64,000 nucleotides of DNA. It comes from Candidatus Poribacteria bacterium. GTDB taxonomy: Bacteria; Poribacteria; WGA-4E; WGA-3G. This document shows positions 7,714 through 16,918 of this stretch, one piece after another; position 1 is the stretch's first letter, and each line of letters opens with the position of its first letter. The position numbers were made by a program, and so were the translations under genes. Under the pieces are notes generated by a model, which was not told the origin of the DNA, did not search any database, and saw only the letters and a list, made by a program, of their open reading frames with translations. The stretch covers positions 62,001 to 126,000 of the forward strand of contig JAJEET010000019.1 of NCBI GenBank assembly GCA_022820835.1, read 5' to 3'.

Positions 7714-10700
7714 TTAATCAAACTTGAGTTTATCTGTGACCTTCTGGAGTGCTTCGTTTATCTTTTCCTGCACTTCATTGGATGGTGGTTCCCCTCCCTC
7801 GGCGGTAATTGTGATGCGAAACTGGAAGTCAAGCTCAGGGGCAATATCCGCCAAATCAGCGACGGCTTCAGCTAAATCTTGGATTTCAATTTCGGTAAGA
7901 TTGGATTCAGTATGACCGATCCACGCTGCCTGACGCACCGGAACATGATAAAAGTCGTCAGTCAATGATCCATCCAAAACGATTAAACCACTGTCAACCG
8001 CGCCTTTGGCAGCTTCAAGAAATACATGATCAGGTATAGCTGTCCCTATATTGGATTCAAGCGTTTTTTTAATCAGTCCCAATGTAGGATTTCCAGATGT
8101 CCACGCTGCCTTTGCGTCGCTTCCGATGAGATCCTTTGGTGCTATTTTTACAGCTGCTTGTGAAACTTTTAAACCGACCTTATCGGCTTCTTCAGCAGCA
8201 CAGGGCCACGGTGGACTCCCTTCAATGAATTCAAAGAGTCTTTTGTCTCGAGCGTCGTTGACAGCATCAGCAATTAATTGCCACGGAATCGGCGAGCCTT
8301 TGAGAACCGTTAGTGCGTGCATTATCTTACCGACAGATGAGGTTTCGTTATTCCAGGCATCAGGCAAAACTTTATGGCTGAGTTCCGAACCACTAATAGT
8401 TTCTAAGGGCGCGAGTAGTTCCAGATCGTCGGTTATCTCTGCGTCAGAGATCGGTTCTCTAAAATATGCCTTATCTTTATAGCGTGCCATCAGCAAACCG
8501 CTTTGAATAGCAGACTGGATAGTTTCTAAAAGAACATGGTCAGAGGCAAGTTTTGGTACTTCGTCTCCATCAAAAAATTCCCGAATTGTGCCTACCACTA
8601 TCGGAATATTATCACCTTGCCACAATCTTGGCAGTTGTCCCGGAACTAATAATTCAGCACTAAGGTCATGAAGTTCCGCATGCACAATCGGAACAATTTC
8701 TAATGCTTTTTCTCGGAAATCTTCGTCAGTGAGGGAGATTTCTCGCCAATAGGTATTTTGAGAACCATCTGGACGGACGATGCGTAAAACAATCTGACCT
8801 TCTGTAACGCCACGCCGAAGTGTGTCAACGAATACCTGTCGATTTAGCAATCGGGGTAGACGCGGCAGACTTGCAAACATGCCGTATAAGCCTTGTACGG
8901 GTTTAGCGGTTTCGTCTTCACTCCAAATATCAAAGTAACTGTCCGGTGTAAGCAGTTCTGGGTCGAGTGAAGTTGCTAACAATCTATCCTCGTCAATCAA
9001 GGCTTTCTTCACACGTTCAAAGGGTGAATTCGGCCCTGGTGGTAACAACCTCGCTTTAATGTCCCCGTCTTCGTCAACAGCAATAAGCACATTGTACGCG
9101 GATATGACGGAATCTGAAATACCGGTTTCATCTTCTTGCTTCCGTTGTAAGAGGAGTGCCTTCTGCGTTCCGTTCAAAAGGTTCATATCGTCGCCGCTTT
9201 CGATATTCTGCCAGCCAAGGATTTTACGAATCCGTTGTCGCAATCCTATGAGTAGTGAGTTTTCGGGGGCAAGCACGATAACACTGTTCCGATAGGTTCT
9301 GTTGAAAAACGCTGCAAGTGATGCAGGGACGTTTTCACCCGGTACTGCCGTGTGTTTAGGGTCAGCGATCACAAAGCGGAGTTCTGGTGTATCGGAAATG
9401 TCAGTGGGTGAAGTGGGTAACGTATGCACATCAACTTTATCTGTGTTCCGACCCAGTGCGGCACTTCTTATTCGTTTTATTAAGTCTTCGGTGATTTGGT
9501 CTTCGGTGATTCTCTGCATTGCGCGGACGTGCATGTTCGTCAAATTAGGCGTTGTTCCCAAAGCCCAACTGCTATCGTTTTCTTTGAGGAACCAGGAAGC
9601 AGCTCTCCAGTCGGAAAGCCCTTGTTGAACTGACATAGCGTCAGTGTCGGCGTGTGCAAGTAGCAGGTAGAGGTCCGCCAATTCTGCTTTCTGTCCAGCT
9701 GGCTGTGAATGTAAAAAGGTGGATAGCACGGCACTTTCAACTTCTCTGGCCTTGAGCAGCGGGAGGTTTTTCTGAACATTTCGGGCTCTTTCGAGCTCAC
9801 CCGTAAGAATTGGTGTCCACTGCGTGCGTTCGTCACAGGCTTTAATGAGTTCTTGAACGGCCTCTGAAAGTTCAGGACCGGTCGTCAAGAGCGCGCTCGG
9901 TCCGACGAACGCTGCTGGGTCTTTTCTGGTAGCATCTCTTAGGAGAAGCGCGAATGTGCGAAACATGCCGCGGGTGGCTTGGAAGTTACCGAGTTGCGTC
10001 CACTTTTGGTAGAAGATTTCAATGAGGTCTGGATGAAATGGATAAGACCGCAAGAGTGCGTCATAAGCCTCTTGATGTTTGTCGGCATCTCGGAGTGGCA
10101 GTTTTTGTCTGGCAGCGAGGAGGTTATCCACAACGGCCCGGCGTGTTTTCTTTGGTGGGGGTTCTTCAAACAAGCGGCGTCGGAGCAATTCCGAAATATC
10201 TTCTCGTGAGACGGGTTCAACGGTTTCTTCTAAGCGATGAAACACACCTTCCAACATATTTAAGACGCGAACGCCGGTTGGATCTTCGCCTATAATATCG
10301 GCGGTAATAAGGCTTGCGACGATTGCAGCAGTGCTAACTTTATTGACTGCTTGCGTAAGTGATTGGAAGAAATCTTGAAGGATTCCGAACCGTTTCGGGT
10401 CGTCGTTAACAGCCACGCGCGTGTACATGAGTACCTCATCAAGTAAGATGAGGGTGGACAGGTTTTCGCTTTGTGGCATTTTGAGCAGGTCAATAAGCGT
10501 CTGCTCAGCAGGATTGATATAATCAGCTTCATGCTCAGCGACGATCGCGAGTCCTTTATCGCCAGCGATTTGATACGCCAACGCGCCCCAGGGTGTTTTA
10601 ACCTGTCGTTGAGAACCTTCAGGACTTATGACAGAAAGCCCGTTTTTCACATCGAATTTGTCAAAGGGGAGGATAGCAGCTCTTGCCTGGGGCAATGTAT

Positions 10701-11061
10701 CTAACCCGCTGAACGCTACGAACTCCCGCACGGTGTCGTGTGTTTGAAATTCGGCTCCTCGCTCGGCTAAGTGCAAGAGGGCAATGAGTGCGTGGGTTTT
10801 CCCGCCTCCGTAAGCAACTTGAAGGGTGATGACGGGGTTGCTGCCTTGTCCAGCTAACCGTCGGAGGACATCGCGCGCTAACGTCTTGAGGTTGTAGGTT
10901 GGATAGGTGCGCTCAAAAAAGAGATTGGGGACTTGATAGACGTTGGGGGCATCTCCGGTTCGCACGGCATAAAGGTCGGCTGCGAATTCTGCGAGTTCGA
11001 GCGTGCCTTGCCGGATGTCATCTCTTAATATACAATGTTCATACCATGCGTTATTGCCCAT
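7714..11061 (-). CDS. DUF499-family anti-phage-associated ATPase
   Basis: A 1115-residue P-loop ATPase. Walker A is AYGGGKTH (83-90), preceded by ITLQV, and Walker B is LSTLILLDEV (201-210). The N-terminal pattern (FAADL, NVYQVPNLFFERTYPT) fits DUF499 proteins, which are found beside DUF1156 methyltransferases and helicases in anti-phage gene sets. The remaining 800 residues are helical with no nuclease motif I can see. Its ATG overlaps the HepT stop by one base (TAATG), so the two are probably translationally coupled. It likely supplies the energy-driven sensing or translocation step of the system. That role is inference. Confidence 0.85.
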   Translation of the reverse strand: MGNNAWYEHCILRDDIRQGTLELAEFAADLYAVRTGDAPNVYQVPNLFFERTYPTYNLKTLARDVLRRLAGQGSNPVITLQVAYGGGKTHALIALLHLAERGAEFQTHDTVREFVAFSGLDTLPQARAAILPFDKFDVKNGLSVISPEGSQRQVKTPWGALAYQIAGDKGLAIVAEHEADYINPAEQTLIDLLKMPQSENLSTLILLDEVLMYTRVAVNDDPKRFGILQDFFQSLTQAVNKVSTAAIVASLITADIIGEDPTGVRVLNMLEGVFHRLEETVEPVSREDISELLRRRLFEEPPPKKTRRAVVDNLLAARQKLPLRDADKHQEAYDALLRSYPFHPDLIEIFYQKWTQLGNFQATRGMFRTFALLLRDATRKDPAAFVGPSALLTTGPELSEAVQELIKACDERTQWTPILTGELERARNVQKNLPLLKAREVESAVLSTFLHSQPAGQKAELADLYLLLAHADTDAMSVQQGLSDWRAASWFLKENDSSWALGTTPNLTNMHVRAMQRITEDQITEDLIKRIRSAALGRNTDKVDVHTLPTSPTDISDTPELRFVIADPKHTAVPGENVPASLAAFFNRTYRNSVIVLAPENSLLIGLRQRIRKILGWQNIESGDDMNLLNGTQKALLLQRKQEDETGISDSVISAYNVLIAVDEDGDIKARLLPPGPNSPFERVKKALIDEDRLLATSLDPELLTPDSYFDIWSEDETAKPVQGLYGMFASLPRLPRLLNRQVFVDTLRRGVTEGQIVLRIVRPDGSQNTYWREISLTDEDFREKALEIVPIVHAELHDLSAELLVPGQLPRLWQGDNIPIVVGTIREFFDGDEVPKLASDHVLLETIQSAIQSGLLMARYKDKAYFREPISDAEITDDLELLAPLETISGSELSHKVLPDAWNNETSSVGKIMHALTVLKGSPIPWQLIADAVNDARDKRLFEFIEGSPPWPCAAEEADKVGLKVSQAAVKIAPKDLIGSDAKAAWTSGNPTLGLIKKTLESNIGTAIPDHVFLEAAKGAVDSGLIVLDGSLTDDFYHVPVRQAAWIGHTESNLTEIEIQDLAEAVADLADIAPELDFQFRITITAEGGEPPSNEVQEKINEALQKVTDKLKFD

Positions 11062-11411
11062 TATGCGTGTTCCTTTTTCGTGTCTTCCAGAATTTGCTCA
11101 ATGATAGGTTGCAACACCGGAATATCTATTTTAAGGGTATCCCAAACCACGGTGTAGTCAACTGCAAAGTAGGCATGAACGATTTGGTCTCGTATCTCTG
11201 TCATCTGCTGCCAAGGGACCTGCGGATGGTCTTGTCGAATCGTTTCTGGAACCTTCTTAGCTGCTTCCCCCACAATTTTAAGTTTTTGCAAAACGGCAGA
11301 AGCGGTTTTATCATTCGCGACAAACGCATCAAAACTCATGCCTGAAACGAATGCCTGAGCAGCGTCCATAGCTTCAAAGATATTTTTGAGATAAAGTCGA
11401 TAGTTTGTCAT
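11061..11411 (-). CDS. HepT-like HEPN-domain RNase toxin (DUF86)
   Basis: A 116-residue helical HEPN protein. The R-x4-H-x-Y motif RDQIVHAY near residue 78 is the RNase/toxin signature of HepT proteins, and the upstream helix (LQKLKIVGEAAKKVP) fits DUF86. HepT toxins are normally neutralised by an adjacent MntA nucleotidyltransferase that modifies the HEPN tyrosine. Here the only MntA-like gene is 9 kb away at 20522-20803. I chose the ATG at 11411, which gives the family-like start MTNYRLYLK. A TTG at 11438 would overlap the preceding small gene. There is no clear ribosome-binding site. The stop overlaps the DUF499 start by one base. Confidence 0.85.
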   Translation of the reverse strand: MTNYRLYLKNIFEAMDAAQAFVSGMSFDAFVANDKTASAVLQKLKIVGEAAKKVPETIRQDHPQVPWQQMTEIRDQIVHAYFAVDYTVVWDTLKIDIPVLQPIIEQILEDTKKEHA

Positions 11412-11421
11412 ATTGCTGTTA

Positions 11422-11712
11422 TCAGTTGAATAGAGCAATCAGAGATATGATTATTGCCACGGTTGAGGCACCAAGGATGGAGACGTTCAACATTTTATCC
11501 TTGCTTTCTTGTTTGTTTACCAATTTGCCTTTGATCCACCCAACATCTTCTCGTAATTGTGAGGCATTCGTTTCTATAGCGTCAAGTCATTTTCCTAATC
11601 GGTTGTTGTCTTTTTTTCTCTGTGTTTCCATAGCATCAAGCCGTTTTTCTAAACGCGATTCAATTTCCGACAAGACTTCAAATATCCTATCCTGAGAATC
11701 TTGATCCATCAT
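11422..11712 (-). pseudogene. Small coiled-coil/transmembrane protein gene interrupted by an in-frame TGA
   Basis: Reading from ATG 11712 gives 41 codons (MMDQDSQDRIFEVLSEIESR onward), then TGA at 11589-11587. The same frame then stays open for 54 more codons to TGA at 11424-11422. The second part ends in a membrane segment (VSILGASTVAIIISLIALF). Around the stop, GK-stop-LDAIET mirrors the earlier EKRLDAMET, so the TGA stands where an arginine codon (CGA) is expected. A good ribosome-binding site (AAGGGTGGTG) and a promoter at 11754-11782 precede it. The intact product would be a 96-residue coiled-coil protein with a C-terminal membrane anchor. Most likely this is a recent nonsense mutation. 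Confidence 0.7.
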
Positions 11713-11753
11713 TTTTCACCACCCTTGCGTTTTTGGTATTCGGCATATAGTGC

Positions 11754-11782
11754 AGTTTAACACAGTCGTCTGCTAAAGTCAA
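11754..11782 (-). promoter_or_regulatory. Promoter for the small gene/HepT/DUF499 unit
   Basis: On the minus strand TTGACT (11782-11777), a 17-nt spacer and TAAACT (11759-11754). It lies just after the DUF1156 stop codon and about 40 nt upstream of the ATG at 11712, so the toxin/DUF499 block can be expressed separately from the helicase-methylase block. Confidence 0.6.
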
Positions 11783-11799
11783 CCGGAAAACTTTCAAAC

Positions 11800-14766
11800 C
11801 TATTTTGATAGCATCTCGTCGAGCGTAAGTTGTTGTTCGGTCTCATTTGCTGTCCCGCTTGGGTATGAAGTTCCGCTGAATTCCCCCGGTTCGTAATTGA
11901 TGAGTGTTTCCAAAAGCGATCTGTCACTGGAACCTTGGGGACTCGTTTCGATGAGTGCCTGAACGACAGCCTTGAAAAGCGGATTTTCTTGCAAGCCATG
12001 CTCATGGAAGTAGGCATTGATTTGCTCTCTTTCGCCTGCGTCCCATAGTCTCATGATTCTGTGGATTATGTCTATCATCGGAATTCTCCCGGAAGTGTGG
12101 GCAAAACCGATTCGATCCGAAGTACGTTCGGTGTGTCCAAGGAGTTTAAGGGCATTGCCGGAGCTCGCCTTCTTCAAGATGCCGATATGTCGATCTCGCA
12201 GGTCGTCAAGTGGCACGCCGTAGCCTTGTGCCAAGAGAATACACTCGCCCACGGGCGCGTTCTCTGTACCGAAGTAGTCTTTGTGCATCAGGTAGTAGCG
12301 GGTCCATTCGTCCAGTGCCTCTGTGCTTGTACCGTGCAGGATTTGCCCCAGGGCGAAGTCGGTCACCATCCGCCGCACTTCTGTGAGGAACTCGGTTACG
12401 GTGAAGGGTTGTCCATCCATGCGTTTGACTTCTGGGTGACTGGAGTAGCTTTCCAAAGCAGGCCCGATGGCTGCCCAGACAAAGTCGGGACCTCGGATGC
12501 CTTCGTCCCAGAAGTAGCGGAGGCGTTCGGTGACCCGTTTCTGCATCTCGCGTTTGACTTTGCCGTAATGTCCTACCTTAGCCTTTACTGGACGTTTCCG
12601 GCAAACCATCCAAAGCGAAGTCGCAAGTGCAGCACTTCCCTGTGCTCTCATTCTTCCGCCTTGTTCAGTGTCAATGGGCCATGAGGCAGTCACAACTAAA
12701 CCGGATTCAATCATCGCTTTAACAAGCGTTTCCCAGGCATCTGGAGCTTTATGTGCAAATACAATTACTATTCTGCCATCATCTGATAAAGCCTGATAAG
12801 CAAATTGGAAACTGTCAGCCATGCCTTTTTCGTAAAATTTTTTCGCTTCATCGTTATTTCCCTCAAAACGTCCAGAGTGTTGAACGAGTTCATTGGTTCT
12901 GGGCGTGAGTGGTTCGGATACAATACCAGAAAATTGGGTGCCGATCGTGCGGCGAAGCCACACGAAAAAGAAATCAGAAAGGTCCGCATAAGGTATTGCA
13001 TCATAGTAAGGGGGATCAGTGACGATGGCATCAATTTCTCTGTTGATTGAATCAGTCGCGGATTGACGCAAAATCACACAATTTGGCGTTTTTGTTATAT
13101 TTGCACGTCTGACTGTTTTCAGAGAAGAGAGAATTCTGTCAAGACAGATTTGGTAACTGCCTGGCACCCCATTCAAAATAGCGCATTCGCTAAAATCTTG
13201 AGTCATTGAGAGCGCATATCTAACAAAGGTACTACGGCTGGCTTCTGAATCTGGTCTCCAAAAAATTAGGTTTGAGTTATGATCCAACATTCTGTCAAAA
13301 GCACAAGCTAAATATGCACTAATTACCTCTAACCATTCCGATGAGTAGTCAATCGCCTTCATTTTAACTTGTGCTGCTTGCATCCACTTCACAAATGTCA
13401 TCAACGCCAATAGCTGCCGCTCCGTGAACAGATCTGACCATTTCTTGAAGCCGTAAAGTGGTGGTGAAATTGCTCGTCCAGCCCCTGAGGTATCATTCTG
13501 CGGTAATGCTTCATCAGGCATCCCATACGGAATGTGATAAGCAACCGATTCTAACACTTCCTCAGGTATTTTGGCAGTACTGATTTCTTTTTCTGTTGGT
13601 AGACGATATTCCTTGCCATACTCCTCTTTATAAACGACTGCTGTCATTTGTACGCCAAGTTCGTTCTCATGTCCGCACCTCTTGATATAATCTGTTGGTT
13701 GCTGTGAGCCGCAAAACGGACAGGTAGCAGTTGATCCAGACATTGTAGCATCTCCAATATCATCCGCCTCCTTTGGTGCGAAAATTTCAAATTGGACACA
13801 TTTTGTTTCATAGTCGGGACAGAGTTTGAGCGCACGCTTCGCGTTGATAATGACTCTCGTTTGGTTTTTTGCTTCCTTGAGACGAAGAAAGTCAGGATGA
13901 TCTCGATTTTCTGGTGTATCCTTAAGGATTTTCTCTGCCTTCTTACAAACCCATAACGTTTTGAGCAATGGAATCGTTCCACCGCAATCTTTTCGATCTT
14001 GACACGGGATGGTTCGCGCCCAGAGATAAGCAACTGTGGGTTTACTGTCAAGTACGGGATAATAGTCGGCAAGTTCATTGCGGGCGTTTTCCAAGACCCA
14101 CTGTCCCCATAACCGGACATGGTCAGCGATATCCCCATTTCCGATGTCGGGTTTTTCATTGATATCTAAATGAGGGAGCGGATGCGTTTTTCCGGCCAAA
14201 CGCTGCGGGTATTCAAGTGTACATTTGAGGATAAACCATGCCACGGGGTTATAGTCGTTTGCGGTGACTTCACAACCGAGGCGCATTGCTTCCAGTGGAA
14301 TCGCACCCCCACCGGCAAACATATCCAGCACTTTGGGCGGGTCCCCATTGTATGCCATTTGAATAAGTTCTCTGGCGATCCGGAGTTTGTTTACCCAACG
14401 TCCCTTTGTATCTTTTGCGTCCCAATCGCCGTGTCCGTTTTCGTCTCCCCACCGCGTTAGCGAAGCAATAAGGGTGTTACAGAGGTAGTCACGTTGTTTG
14501 TCGGGTAGAGGTGATCCGGAAAGTCGTGTGTATTCCGCCTTCATTTTCTCAGGGGCATCAGCGGGATCTGGGAGCAATGTGGCGATCGCGGTAGCACGGC
14601 ATGCAGCGAGGGGACGGCGAGCGGGCCAAAAGTGAAGTGAGGAGATGTGCCCGGTGCGCGGGTTCTTTTCGTGTTTTGAGTCTTCGGAGACCTTTTTCAG
14701 TGGAAAGGCTTCCTCAATAAGTCTACGTGGCAATTTGGGTTTCCTTATCAGATAGAGATTACGCAA
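11800..14766 (-). CDS. DUF1156-family DNA methyltransferase, anti-phage-associated
   Basis: A 988-residue protein. The N-terminus (PRRLIEEAFPLKKVSEDSKHE, then ISSLHFWPARRPLAACRA) is diagnostic of DUF1156. SAM-binding motif I is LDMFAGGGAIPLEAMRLG (147-164) and catalytic motif IV is DPPYYD (584-589), the amino-methyltransferase (N6-adenine or N4-cytosine) signature. A CPFCGSQQ zinc-ribbon-like stretch lies between them. It should methylate host DNA to mark self. The best start is TTG at 14766, since no ATG precedes the conserved N-terminus. It begins 14 bp after the HNH gene and belongs to the helicase/PtuA/PtuB transcript. The target site is unknown. Confidence 0.9.
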   Translation of the reverse strand: MRNLYLIRKPKLPRRLIEEAFPLKKVSEDSKHEKNPRTGHISSLHFWPARRPLAACRATAIATLLPDPADAPEKMKAEYTRLSGSPLPDKQRDYLCNTLIASLTRWGDENGHGDWDAKDTKGRWVNKLRIARELIQMAYNGDPPKVLDMFAGGGAIPLEAMRLGCEVTANDYNPVAWFILKCTLEYPQRLAGKTHPLPHLDINEKPDIGNGDIADHVRLWGQWVLENARNELADYYPVLDSKPTVAYLWARTIPCQDRKDCGGTIPLLKTLWVCKKAEKILKDTPENRDHPDFLRLKEAKNQTRVIINAKRALKLCPDYETKCVQFEIFAPKEADDIGDATMSGSTATCPFCGSQQPTDYIKRCGHENELGVQMTAVVYKEEYGKEYRLPTEKEISTAKIPEEVLESVAYHIPYGMPDEALPQNDTSGAGRAISPPLYGFKKWSDLFTERQLLALMTFVKWMQAAQVKMKAIDYSSEWLEVISAYLACAFDRMLDHNSNLIFWRPDSEASRSTFVRYALSMTQDFSECAILNGVPGSYQICLDRILSSLKTVRRANITKTPNCVILRQSATDSINREIDAIVTDPPYYDAIPYADLSDFFFVWLRRTIGTQFSGIVSEPLTPRTNELVQHSGRFEGNNDEAKKFYEKGMADSFQFAYQALSDDGRIVIVFAHKAPDAWETLVKAMIESGLVVTASWPIDTEQGGRMRAQGSAALATSLWMVCRKRPVKAKVGHYGKVKREMQKRVTERLRYFWDEGIRGPDFVWAAIGPALESYSSHPEVKRMDGQPFTVTEFLTEVRRMVTDFALGQILHGTSTEALDEWTRYYLMHKDYFGTENAPVGECILLAQGYGVPLDDLRDRHIGILKKASSGNALKLLGHTERTSDRIGFAHTSGRIPMIDIIHRIMRLWDAGEREQINAYFHEHGLQENPLFKAVVQALIETSPQGSSDRSLLETLINYEPGEFSGTSYPSGTANETEQQLTLDEMLSK

Positions 14767-14780
14767 ATTCTATGATAAAT

Positions 14781-15659
14781 TTAGTTTTCTGGTATAGGAG
14801 AAAGTGCATCAAAGTACCGGATCATACCGGCAAATGATGCCCCTGGAGCCTTCATTCTTTCTATAGTGTTTCTGATCTCGTTCCGAATTTCTGGAGAGGT
14901 ACGGTCGTTCTCAAGCGTAGTCTTGAGTACCCTATACGGATGGTAAATAGCGTATCTCTCAGATTTGAGATCCTTGCGATTCAATCCGTAGTGCTGGATA
15001 GATGCCACAGCAATAGGTTCAACTTCAGGATTTTCAGTGTTAACGATAACTTCAACTTGGAAATTTTCAGAGTTGGGAGTGATTTCAACTTCTCTCAGCA
15101 CATCATCGGCGCGCCATGCAAAGTATTCAGTGGGATCATCAAAATAAGGGTTGAGCAGAAGTGGGCGTTCCTCTTGATGAAGGCGAACGAAGGCACTCAC
15201 TTGTGCTGCATCCAGCGGGTCAGGTGCGATTGCTCCTACTTGAGTTGTTATGAAATTATCCGTTGTATTGCGTTTAATTATAGGGGCTCGCATCTTCCGA
15301 TTTTGGATTGGGAAATCATCTTTCTTGAACTTCTGATTACAAAGTTGACATGAAGCAAGATAATTGTCATAGCAGTAGGCAAGCCACCAGTAGCTGCTTT
15401 TCGGGCGATAATGCTCAACATCCCCGTAAGCAACCTCTCTAGTTGGGGCTTCGCAGTAGGCACATTTACCACCTGTTTCGGCGAAAAGTTGTTTTTTCGC
15501 TTCTTTCCAGCGATCGCTTTTGAAATTGTGTTTTTGAATCTCACCTCGCCTGATACGTCGCTGATTGATTAACAACTCCTTCTCAAAGGTTCTCTTTTTT
15601 TCACCGTAGAAGTTAGCGTGGATGTCTGTTTTCGATCGGCTCCTCCTTAAGCGTATCAC
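14781..15659 (-). CDS. HNH endonuclease, Septu PtuB-like (TIGR02646-type)
   Basis: A 292-residue HNH nuclease. The motif reads CAYCE (C66, C69), VEHYRPKS (H83), then CYDNYLASCQLCNQKF (C104, C107, N108), the zinc-stabilised HNH fold of PtuB-like proteins. The basic N-terminus (MIRLRRSRSK) also fits that family. Its ATG overlaps the stop of the ATPase gene by 4 bp (ATGA), the usual coupling of a Septu PtuA/PtuB pair. PtuB-type proteins cut nucleic acid when released or activated by the ATPase. Here it lies between a helicase and a DUF1156 methylase, so it may instead be the nuclease of that larger system. Confidence 0.85.
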   Translation of the reverse strand: MIRLRRSRSKTDIHANFYGEKKRTFEKELLINQRRIRRGEIQKHNFKSDRWKEAKKQLFAETGGKCAYCEAPTREVAYGDVEHYRPKSSYWWLAYCYDNYLASCQLCNQKFKKDDFPIQNRKMRAPIIKRNTTDNFITTQVGAIAPDPLDAAQVSAFVRLHQEERPLLLNPYFDDPTEYFAWRADDVLREVEITPNSENFQVEVIVNTENPEVEPIAVASIQHYGLNRKDLKSERYAIYHPYRVLKTTLENDRTSPEIRNEIRNTIERMKAPGASFAGMIRYFDALSPIPEN

Positions 15660-16918
15660 CGCCTGCCCTCCTGCAATTCTTGCTCAATTTTTCGCAGGAG
15701 CTGCTCATGTTCTTCAGAAAGTATCATACTTGCTCTACCACCAAGAGGCAGTTCGGTAATGGCGGTAGTTAGTTTATCCAATTCCGCTTGCTCCTTAGCC
15801 GACAGATCCGCTTTGTCCCGGAGGGAGCGGTATCGGTTCTTTAGGTCCTCAACCTCTTTTGATTCATCAGTATCTAATCCAAACATGGGTGACATCACCA
15901 ATTGATGTAAAAGAAGTGTTTTTGGCGTGCCGGAAAATGGATAGATGCGAATTTTACCTCTTTCGCGCATCAAACAATGAAGTTCACCTTCGCCTGCTTG
16001 TTGTGCTGTCATGGGAGAGTGTGTTGTTACGACAAACTGAAAATTCGGTAACCATTCATCAAGAAATGAGAACAATTCACGTTGCCGCTTCGGATGGAGA
16101 TGCAGGTCAACTTCATCAACGAGGAGCAATCCTTTTGTGGTAAGTGGCTGTTCTTTTAAGTCGTCAGAGTTTTCTAAAACTCGAAACAACAGGTCCCCTA
16201 TCCAAGCCGCCATTGCGAGATATCCATCACTGAGACAGTGTAACGGCACAATGCCATCGGGGGTTTCAAACAGCAAGTGACCGCTCGGTTTATCAATACG
16301 GTGGAACTTTACCTCCGGTAGCAAGTTGCTGAGCACTTTTCGGATAGTTTCCAACCCCGTGCGGTTTTCGAGATAGTCGAGGTCCATTGCCCATGAATCA
16401 ATTGAGGTAGTGGCTGCGTCAGGATCAAAAAGTGTAGCAACACGCTGTGCCCTATTGTTGGTGAATACCGATGTCTTTGCTCTTCGGCTGTTTATTGTAT
16501 TGAGCCGTCGTGACGCGCCGAAACCGAGAACAAAATAGTCTCTATTTCTCCTGTTTAGTGCCTCATCAAGCCATTCGAGATTCTTTTTGTTCCTCACAAT
16601 AACATCTGCCCGCGTGTCTTCAGGTTCAATCTGTAAATTTATCTTTCGTTCCTCTTTTTCGTTCGTCACCAAAACGGCAGAGATTTCACATTTCTGCTTT
16701 TTGTACCGGACCCAGTCAGAGGGTTCGCCTAACAGATCCGTTATCGCGTCACTACCCCCAGTTACAAGGGCAATAGCTTTCAGGAGTGTACTCTTACCCA
16801 TACCATTTTCAGCCAGCAAGAGGGTCCACTTACGGATGTTGCCATTCTCGTCTTCAAATGATAAAGCAATATCAGAAAAACATTTGACATTGTTCAGATG
16901 GATTGATTTGAGAAACAT
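15656..16918 (-). CDS. AAA/ABC-type ATPase, Septu PtuA-like
   Basis: A 420-residue SMC/ABC-like ATPase. Walker A is AENGMGKST (36-44), the signature LSDGY (229-233), Walker B LLLVDEVDLHLHP (264-276) and the H-loop TTHS (298-301). This order is that of AAA_21/OLD-type ATPases such as PtuA. It has no TOPRIM domain of its own. The ATG follows the helicase TAA with no gap, and its stop overlaps the HNH start by 4 bp, so helicase, ATPase and nuclease are made together. The C-terminal 70 residues (YRSLRDKADLSAKEQAELDK) form a predicted coiled coil. It probably controls the HNH nuclease. Confidence 0.88.
   Translation of the reverse strand: MFLKSIHLNNVKCFSDIALSFEDENGNIRKWTLLLAENGMGKSTLLKAIALVTGGSDAITDLLGEPSDWVRYKKQKCEISAVLVTNEKEERKINLQIEPEDTRADVIVRNKKNLEWLDEALNRRNRDYFVLGFGASRRLNTINSRRAKTSVFTNNRAQRVATLFDPDAATTSIDSWAMDLDYLENRTGLETIRKVLSNLLPEVKFHRIDKPSGHLLFETPDGIVPLHCLSDGYLAMAAWIGDLLFRVLENSDDLKEQPLTTKGLLLVDEVDLHLHPKRQRELFSFLDEWLPNFQFVVTTHSPMTAQQAGEGELHCLMRERGKIRIYPFSGTPKTLLLHQLVMSPMFGLDTDESKEVEDLKNRYRSLRDKADLSAKEQAELDKLTTAITELPLGGRASMILSEEHEQLLRKIEQELQEGRR

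Noticed and set aside
11422..11712. TGA read as an amino acid (alternative code or selenocysteine)
   Set aside because: TGA ends many other genes in the window, and the local repeat predicts arginine (CGA), so a single mutation is simpler.
12061..12684. 207-codon plus-strand open frame
   Set aside because: Fully antisense to the DUF1156 methylase coding frame; no ribosome-binding site or family pattern.
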